DNA of 64,000 bases from Lewinella sp. IMCC34191 (lineage in GTDB: Bacteria; Bacteroidota; Bacteroidia; Chitinophagales; Saprospiraceae), in contig NZ_QNQZ01000006.1 in assembly GCF_003390935.1 (NCBI RefSeq), positions 62,001 to 126,000 on the forward strand, in the 5' to 3' direction. The position numbers and the translations under genes are program-made. The notes under the pieces are model-generated. The model ran no database searches. It was not told where the DNA came from and was given only the letters and a program-made list of their open reading frames with translations. Below, piece after piece: positions 58,731 to 64,000 of this stretch. The stretch's first letter is position 1. Every line of letters starts with the position of its first letter.

Positions 58731-59513
58731 TTACGCCGCCGAAGGCTGCCGCTTACCGACCTGCTGCAGGAAGTTGTTCATGATGCGGTTGAACTCCTGG
58801 GGCCGTTCCATCATGGGGGCGTGGGCGCACTTGTCGATGAAGTGGAGTTCGCTGTCGGCGATCAGTTCGTGGAATTGCTCGCCAACGAAGGGCGGCGTGA
58901 TCGTGTCCTGTTTGCCCCACACGAGGAGCGTCGGCGAGGTGATGGCATCGAGCTTATGGGCTAGGTTGTGCCGGACGGCGGATTTGGCGGTCATGACGAT
59001 ACGGATGCCCTTGTTGCGGTCATTTACCGTATTGTAGACTTCATCGACGAGTTCTTTCGAGGAGGTTGCCGGATCGTAGAAGGTACTCTCCGTTTTCTTC
59101 TTGATGAATTCGTAATTATTGCGCGGGGGGAAACTGTTGCCCATGGCGCTTTCGAAAAGGCCGCTGCTGCCGGTCAGCGTGATGGAAGCAATGCGTTCCG
59201 GATGATCGATAGCAAACAGAATGCCGACGTGTCCTCCGAGGCTGTTGCCCATCAGGTGTACGCGGTCGAAGCCTTTGTGGTCCACGAAATCGGCCAGGTG
59301 ATTGACCAGGCCGGCCAGGGAAACCTTGCGGAGAGGCAGTGAAAAAATGGGCAGCGTAGGGATGACCACGTTGTAGCGGCTCCGAAATTCCTCAATCTGC
59401 GCCCCGAAATTACTCAGTCCCCCGAACAGACCGTGTAACAAAAGCAGGGGTTCGCCCGGCCCGCCCGTTTCCAGGTAGTCGAACTTGCCCTCTTTTTTCA
59501 TCTTCAAATCCAT
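58731..59513 (-). CDS. Alpha/beta-hydrolase
   Basis: 260 residues from the ATG at 59513; an upstream start at 59600 would add residues that run into the divergent gene. The fold markers are LLLLHGLFGGLSNFG (oxyanion HG), HLMGNSLGGHVGILFA (nucleophile Ser in GNSLGG), a later Asp in LLVWGKQDTITPP and the His in IDKCAHAPMMERPQEFN. It is a serine hydrolase of unknown substrate. No signal peptide is present. It is divergent from the CrtA-like gene. Confidence 0.85.
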   Translation of the reverse strand: MDLKMKKEGKFDYLETGGPGEPLLLLHGLFGGLSNFGAQIEEFRSRYNVVIPTLPIFSLPLRKVSLAGLVNHLADFVDHKGFDRVHLMGNSLGGHVGILFAIDHPERIASITLTGSSGLFESAMGNSFPPRNNYEFIKKKTESTFYDPATSSKELVDEVYNTVNDRNKGIRIVMTAKSAVRHNLAHKLDAITSPTLLVWGKQDTITPPFVGEQFHELIADSELHFIDKCAHAPMMERPQEFNRIMNNFLQQVGKRQPSAA

Positions 59514-59534
59514 GAGGGGAAAATTACAATTTAG

Positions 59535-60302
59535 GTGGCACTCTTCCGGGTACAATTTTTGAACGGTAAGGGTGCGTGTATAGTTTGTCATATAAATCAT
59601 TCCAGCATTACTACCCTATCGCTTTTGCATTATTCCGGTCTGACCGACCAATTCTGGGCGCTTACCCAGATGCAGCGGGCACACCAACGTCTAACGGATG
59701 TACCCGGCCTGGAATTTTACCGGCTCATGGGTTCCGGCGGGGGCAACGGCTTCAGCGTCCGGCCGAACCTGGGTGTTTACGCCTGGCTCGGGCACTGGTC
59801 CACCCCTGCCTACGCCGATCGTTTCTTTAGCGGCCACGAGTGGTACGCCGAGGTGCGGGAGCGCACCGACCGTATCGTCACCTTCCAGCTGGAAGCCACC
59901 ATGGCCCACGGGCAGTGGGGCGGCACACTACCCTTCACGGCTCACCCCGATCGCTATAATCCGCAGGAACCGGTGGCCGTCATCACCCGCGCAACCATTC
60001 ATCCGACGAAGCTTCCGGATTTCTGGCGCTACGTGCCACGGACCAGTGCCTCGGTATACGACCATCCGGCTCGTCTACTTAGCCTGGGGATTGGCGAATA
60101 CCCCATCTTCATGCAGGCGACCTTCAGTATATGGGAATCGGGGCGGGCCATGACCCAGTACGCCTACGCCAGTGACTACCATAAGGAAGTGGTGCAATTG
60201 ACCCGCCAGCGGGGCTGGTACCGGGAGGAGATGTTTGCCCGTTTTCGCCTCCTCGGCAGCGCGGGATCCTGGCCCGATCTCGACTTGAGCAAGTTGAAAT
60301 AA
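59535..60302 (+). CDS. CrtA-like monooxygenase (spheroidene monooxygenase family)
   Basis: The frame is open from a GTG at 59535, but conservation appears to begin near ITTLSLLHYSGLTDQFWALTQM (about residue 24), and no ATG lies near there, so the start is uncertain. The rest matches the spheroidene monooxygenase (CrtA) pattern: VPGLEFYRLMGSGGGNGFSVRPNLGVYAWLGHW, VAVITRATIHPTKLPDFWRYVP, LLSLGIGEYPIFMQATFSIWESGRAM and a closing RGWYREEMFARFRLL. In phototrophs CrtA oxidises carotenoids; in Bacteroidota the substrate is probably a carotenoid or unknown. No carotenoid genes are seen nearby. Confidence 0.7.
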   Translation: MALFRVQFLNGKGACIVCHINHSSITTLSLLHYSGLTDQFWALTQMQRAHQRLTDVPGLEFYRLMGSGGGNGFSVRPNLGVYAWLGHWSTPAYADRFFSGHEWYAEVRERTDRIVTFQLEATMAHGQWGGTLPFTAHPDRYNPQEPVAVITRATIHPTKLPDFWRYVPRTSASVYDHPARLLSLGIGEYPIFMQATFSIWESGRAMTQYAYASDYHKEVVQLTRQRGWYREEMFARFRLLGSAGSWPDLDLSKLK

Positions 60303-60414
60303 ACCCCTGCACCCGCGGCGACGTTATTGTGTATAGACTGTTAAAATTCCGTTTTTACGAAATTTTCGCGGTACCTTCTTTTCGAAACTTAATGCCGCAT
60401 TTGCGGTCTGCCCT

Positions 60415-60789
60415 ATGCCACAATTTTCCTGGAACATCACCGGCTTTCAAGGTGCGCAGTATAAGCTTGGTCTCTTTCATGGAGACAAGACACAGCACGT
60501 GGTCCTGCACTGCAACGATCGCGTCGTACAAATTGATTTCGGTGTCCGAGAGTCCAAAACCTACACCGTTTTCCTCGATCAGGAGCTCTGCGAAGTAAGC
60601 ATCGATCACACCGGTGGCAATCACTACGATTATTCCTGCCGCATCAATCGGGAAGCCGAAACGCCCCTTAACCAATTTCGCAAATCCCACCGGGATAGTC
60701 AGACCCGCATGGAACGAACGCGGATGGTCGTGGCGGGATGCGTGGTGCTGTTGGTGGTGTTTTTTTTGATTGGTAGTGCTATTGCTTAA
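60415..60789 (+). CDS. Hypothetical protein with a C-terminal membrane anchor
   Basis: 124 residues. The first ~75 form a soluble domain with beta-like segments (LGLFHGDKTQHVVLHCNDRVVQIDFGV...TYTVFLDQELCEVSIDH), and the last ~20 a membrane helix (VVAGCVVLLVVFFLIGSAIA). It looks like a tail-anchored membrane protein. I do not recognise the family. It stands alone between the CrtA-like gene and the convergent dehydrogenase-like gene. Confidence 0.55.
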   Translation: MPQFSWNITGFQGAQYKLGLFHGDKTQHVVLHCNDRVVQIDFGVRESKTYTVFLDQELCEVSIDHTGGNHYDYSCRINREAETPLNQFRKSHRDSQTRMERTRMVVAGCVVLLVVFFLIGSAIA

Positions 60790-60941
60790 TTCGCGAGGCC
60801 CTTCGCTCGCTTGGCTCGCTGCGGACCTCGCTGTTGGGATGCCGTCCCTTCCAGGGCGGGGTGCGGGGTGCGGGAGCTACCCTACACTATTGCTGGCGGG
60901 CCTTGGTGGCAAGAACCTTCGGTTACGGGGACGTCAGTTAT

Positions 60942-62105
60942 TTAGACGGGGACGACGCGTACGATACCGGTGCCCTCGATACTGGCGTAGATATAGCCGT
61001 CGGGACCCATGCGGACGTCGCGGAGGCGGCCGATATTTTTGATGATATCCTGTTCGCCGGTGACGTCGGTGCCATCCAGGTGGACGAGTTTGAGGAAGCT
61101 GTAGCGAAGACTGCCGACCAGCAAGTCGTTTTCCCAACCTGGGTAGCGATCACCGGTCACGAAGGCCATGCCGCTGGGGGCAATACTGGGGACCCAGTAG
61201 TGGATGGGTTGTTCCATGCCGGATTGGGCGACCTCCTGGGTAATTTGCGTACCGTCGTAGTTGATGCCGTAGGTGATGACCGGCCAGCCGTAATTCTTGC
61301 CGGCCTCGATGATGTTTACCTCGTCGCCCCCGCGCGGGCCGTGCTCGTGCTCCCAGATGGCGCCGGTTTCCGGATGCACGGCCAGGCCCTGGAGATTGCG
61401 GTGACCGTAGGAGTAAATGGCCTCCTTCGCGCCGGGATCACCCACGAACGGATTATCCTCCGGAATCTCGCCGTCGGCGGTGATGCGGTAGACTTTGCCG
61501 CCGTCGCGGGTCGTATCCTGGGGGTTTTCATCGCGGTTACCGCGGTCACCAATGGTGAAGTAGAGGTAGCCATCCTCAGGCCCCCAGACCATCCGGCTTC
61601 CGTAGTGCTGCCCCTTATCGGTTGCCGGCCCGCCATCGTAGAGGGAGGTAAAGTTCTCGAGCTGGGTGCCGTCTTCACTAAGCTTGCCCCGTCCGACGGA
61701 GGTGAAGCCGAGCTCACCACCTTGCTCGGGGCGGCTGTAGGTCAGGTACACGTAGCGGTTGTCGGCAAAATCCTGATCGAGTAAGACATCGAGCAATCCT
61801 CCCTGCCCGGCGTCGCGGACCTCCGGGGCTCCGGAAATTTCCGTCGAGCTATCGCCGTCGATGAGCAGGAACCGACCGTCCTTGACCGTCGCCAGGATGC
61901 GTCCGTCGGGCAGCCAGGTAAAACCCCAAATGATGTCTTCGTAATCAAAGACGGTTTCCGCTTCCACGCCCGCGGCGGTCAGCATCATGGATGCTTCCCC
62001 GTCAGCCGCCCGGTCCGGTGCGGTAGTGGTTCGTTCCTCCGTTGTGTCGGAGGTCGTATCACAGGCGGTAAAAGGAAGCAGGAGGAGGAAGCAGAGATAG
62101 CGCAT
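60942..62105 (-). CDS. PQQ-dependent sugar dehydrogenase-like lipoprotein (beta-propeller)
   Basis: 387 residues from the ATG at 62105, which gives a lipoprotein signal (LLLLPFTAC, Cys ~15). The six-bladed GSDH propeller is clear: IWGFTWLPDGRILATVKDGR, GQGGLLDVLLDQDFADNRYVYLTYS, HYGSRMVWGPEDGYLYFTIGDRGNR, AIYSYGHRNLQGLAVHPETGAIWEHEHGPRGGDEVNIIEAGKNYGWP and SIAPSGMAFVTGD. These match soluble aldose sugar dehydrogenases (YliI/SGDH), including the conserved HGPRGGDE. It probably oxidises sugars outside the inner membrane with PQQ, although PQQ use is unproven here. Confidence 0.88.
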   Translation of the reverse strand: MRYLCFLLLLPFTACDTTSDTTEERTTTAPDRAADGEASMMLTAAGVEAETVFDYEDIIWGFTWLPDGRILATVKDGRFLLIDGDSSTEISGAPEVRDAGQGGLLDVLLDQDFADNRYVYLTYSRPEQGGELGFTSVGRGKLSEDGTQLENFTSLYDGGPATDKGQHYGSRMVWGPEDGYLYFTIGDRGNRDENPQDTTRDGGKVYRITADGEIPEDNPFVGDPGAKEAIYSYGHRNLQGLAVHPETGAIWEHEHGPRGGDEVNIIEAGKNYGWPVITYGINYDGTQITQEVAQSGMEQPIHYWVPSIAPSGMAFVTGDRYPGWENDLLVGSLRYSFLKLVHLDGTDVTGEQDIIKNIGRLRDVRMGPDGYIYASIEGTGIVRVVPV

Positions 62106-62188
62106 GAGGGCAATTACATTAACGAAGGGCGGGGCCGCCGGTAAGATACCGACGGCCCCGCCCAAAGTAACGCGCTTTCGCTAAAAGG

Positions 62189-64000
62189 TTACGGCTTCTT
62201 GACCGATTCGGTCTTGGCAAAGTCGCCGGCCCGTAGCAGGACCATCTTGTCCACGTCGATGTACTTCTCGATTGCGGCATTAACGTCTTCCGGCGTGAGG
62301 CTCATCATCTGCTCTTCGAGCTCCTTGCTCCATTCCATGGTTCGATCGAGGTAGGCGTTGTCTTCCAGCTGTCCCGCCATGCTGCGGTCCTGTGCGCGGC
62401 TTACGGCGGCGTTCTGCTTCCAGCCACTTTTCGCGGCCGTCAGCTCCTCTTTGGTAAAGCCTTCGGTACGCACCTTCTCGATTTCCTCGCGGAATGCCTT
62501 TTCCAGGGCCTCCCGGTTTTCCGGATTGTAGATGGCATAGGTCATGAAGATGCCCCGGTCATCCAGCGAGCTGGCGCTAAACTGGCTGCCGACACCGTAG
62601 CTGAGTCCGTCTTTCTGACGAATACGCGTAGCCAAACGGCTGTTCAGGAAGCCACCACCCAGCATATAATTGCCCATGACCAGCGCGGGATAGTCGGGGT
62701 TCTCATCATTAATTGGCAGCGTCTGCACGGCTACGAACCAGGCATTGGCCTTATCGGGCGTTTCGATCTTGACCATATCGGGGTCAACCGCCGTGTACTC
62801 CCGCGGGATACGCTCGAAAGCGACCGGGCTGTCCCAATCACCGAAGTTTTTCTCCAGCGCGGTTTTGACGGCGTCGACATCCATATCTCCGCTGGCGGCG
62901 AAGGTCGCGTTAGCTCCCCCGAATACTTCTTCGTAGAAGGCCTTGACGTCATCGACGGTGAGGTCCTTCAGGCTCTCGACCTGTTCGTCAAAGGAGGGAA
63001 CGTAGTAAGGATGTCCCTTCGGGTAATCGCCGGTGCGGCGCTGCATCTCCTGGAAGACGATGGCCTGCGGGTCGTTACGCTGTTCGTCGATATAGGCGAG
63101 TTCTTCTTTCACCATCTTATCGAATTCCGACTTAGGGAAAACGGGATGGCGGGCTACCTCTCCGATCAGGTCGATTACTTCCGGGAGCCGCTCGTTTTCG
63201 GCCTCGATGTTGAAGACCAGGGTACCGTTGCTACCGTAAGCATTGACGCGGGCTTTAAGCTCGTCGAGCTTATCCTGTATCTGCTGGCGGTCATACTTTT
63301 CCGAACCCATCATGAGCATACGGACGGCCTTCTCTCCGGCTTCGGAGCGCCCCTCCTGGGATTCGAGGTCGCCGAAGCGGAATACGAGTTGGGCGTTCAC
63401 GCTGTTGCCGCGGGTTTCCTTGGGCAGCAGCATGTATTCGATGTTATCATTCTCGCCCAGCGTTCCGGTAACGGTCCGGCTGTCGATATTTTCGTAGGAA
63501 GGATCGAACTCCTCCCCTTCGGCAATCGCCTCGCGCCCTTCATAGCCCTCGGTGATCGCGTTGAGGTCATTGACCTCGGGAATGTCCGAGCGATCCGGCT
63601 GCTCTACCGGATAAAAGCGGCCGACGGTACGATTCTGCGGCTTGAAATACTTCTCGGCTACGCGAATGACATCGTCGACGGTCACCTGCTCCACGCGGTC
63701 GCGGTAGATGTAGCCCAGGCGCCAGTCGCCCTGCGCGATGTAGCTGCTCATGAGCAGACCGACGCGGTTGGCGTCCCGTTGATTAAGCTCGAAATTCTTA
63801 AGGATACCATCCTTGGCGCGCTTTACCTGCTCCTCGGTGGGCGGATTCATGGCCAGGCTGTCCAGGGTATTCTTCATGGCCGTCTCCACGTCCATCAAGT
63901 CGTTCTCCTTGAGCACGCTGGCATTAAAGAACGCGTAGCTGGGCTCGGCCAGGGCGGGAGCATAGCCCCACATGCTGCTGGCATCACCGTTCTCTACGAT
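62189..64000 (-). CDS. M16 family peptidase, C-terminal part (partial)
   Basis: Open to the window edge; about 603 residues are visible and the 5' part is missing. It contains the end of one M16 module (~1-150) and a complete second one (~165-600), with FRFGDLESQEGRSEAGEKAVRMLMMGSEKY, EFDKMVKEELAYIDEQRNDPQ, YPKGHPYYVPSFDEQVESLKDLTVDDVKAFYEEVFGGAN and LGGGFLNSRLATRIRQKDGLSYGVGSQF. The second module lacks the HxxEH zinc site, as is normal for M16 C-terminal halves; the catalytic half would lie in the missing part. It is probably a periplasmic zinc peptidase. Confidence 0.88.
   Translation of the reverse strand: MVENGDASSMWGYAPALAEPSYAFFNASVLKENDLMDVETAMKNTLDSLAMNPPTEEQVKRAKDGILKNFELNQRDANRVGLLMSSYIAQGDWRLGYIYRDRVEQVTVDDVIRVAEKYFKPQNRTVGRFYPVEQPDRSDIPEVNDLNAITEGYEGREAIAEGEEFDPSYENIDSRTVTGTLGENDNIEYMLLPKETRGNSVNAQLVFRFGDLESQEGRSEAGEKAVRMLMMGSEKYDRQQIQDKLDELKARVNAYGSNGTLVFNIEAENERLPEVIDLIGEVARHPVFPKSEFDKMVKEELAYIDEQRNDPQAIVFQEMQRRTGDYPKGHPYYVPSFDEQVESLKDLTVDDVKAFYEEVFGGANATFAASGDMDVDAVKTALEKNFGDWDSPVAFERIPREYTAVDPDMVKIETPDKANAWFVAVQTLPINDENPDYPALVMGNYMLGGGFLNSRLATRIRQKDGLSYGVGSQFSASSLDDRGIFMTYAIYNPENREALEKAFREEIEKVRTEGFTKEELTAAKSGWKQNAAVSRAQDRSMAGQLEDNAYLDRTMEWSKELEEQMMSLTPEDVNAAIEKYIDVDKMVLLRAGDFAKTESVKKP

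Noticed and set aside
60834-61784. A 316-codon plus-strand frame opposite the sugar dehydrogenase-like gene
   Set aside because: The minus-strand gene has clear GSDH motifs and a lipobox; the plus frame is its codon-bias shadow.

Overview
The window looks like a chromosomal segment of a high-GC Bacteroidota, most likely Saprospiria (Lewinella-like). This rests on four large proteins ending in type IX secretion (T9SS) C-terminal sorting domains, a PorV homologue, promoter-like TAnnTTTG/TATCTTCG boxes in place of sigma70 boxes, and TPR-histidine kinase/LytTR regulators. The taxon is an inference from gene content. No rRNA, tRNA or CRISPR array was recognised.

Layout. 1-16 kb is mostly housekeeping: the tail of a Gfo/Idh/MocA oxidoreductase, a flippase-like LPG-synthase TM protein, a site-2-type M50 protease, an OmpH/Skp chaperone, a glucosaminidase, a MazF/PemK-like toxin candidate, a histidine kinase overlapping mnmE, rnc, the acpP-fabF pair with a terminator/attenuator between them, porV, a DUF1015 protein, a LolC/E-type permease and tyrS (whose HIGH motif reads TIGN).

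16.5-41.7 kb is an accessory block of secreted multimodular proteins. It holds a 3855-residue giant, three related proteins of 1080-1333 residues and one decayed relative at 32.5-33.8 kb. The intact proteins share an Ig/ASH-like module, a C..NCDWNDN module, PKD domains and twelve copies of a ~150-residue LEAEC...NC domain of carbohydrate-binding type. Three of the genes also share a GCTTTT...AAACCAAC leader just before the start codon. All four intact genes end at hairpin terminators and carry T9SS sorting tails, so they are probably exported through the machinery that includes PorV (10.9 kb).

41.7-50.5 kb holds gmhA-maf, a PpiD-like foldase, a 59-residue membrane peptide overlapping lptC, and a signalling cluster: a LytTR response regulator, a 49-residue double-glycine-leader peptide gene and a soluble TPR-histidine kinase. 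This cluster is the best candidate for an undescribed system (peptide signal plus two-component pair). A voltage-gated-type K+ channel and an ExbD protein follow.

50.5-64 kb holds a GDSL lipoprotein and an O-antigen-type flippase now separated by an intact IS3-family element with 33-bp inverted repeats and a CCTG target duplication. After these come a DUF3109 protein, an M1 peptidase, an eight-unit 65-66 bp tandem repeat, a subtilisin-like lipoprotein, an alpha/beta hydrolase, a CrtA-like monooxygenase, a small membrane protein, a sugar-dehydrogenase-like lipoprotein and a partial M16 peptidase running off the end.
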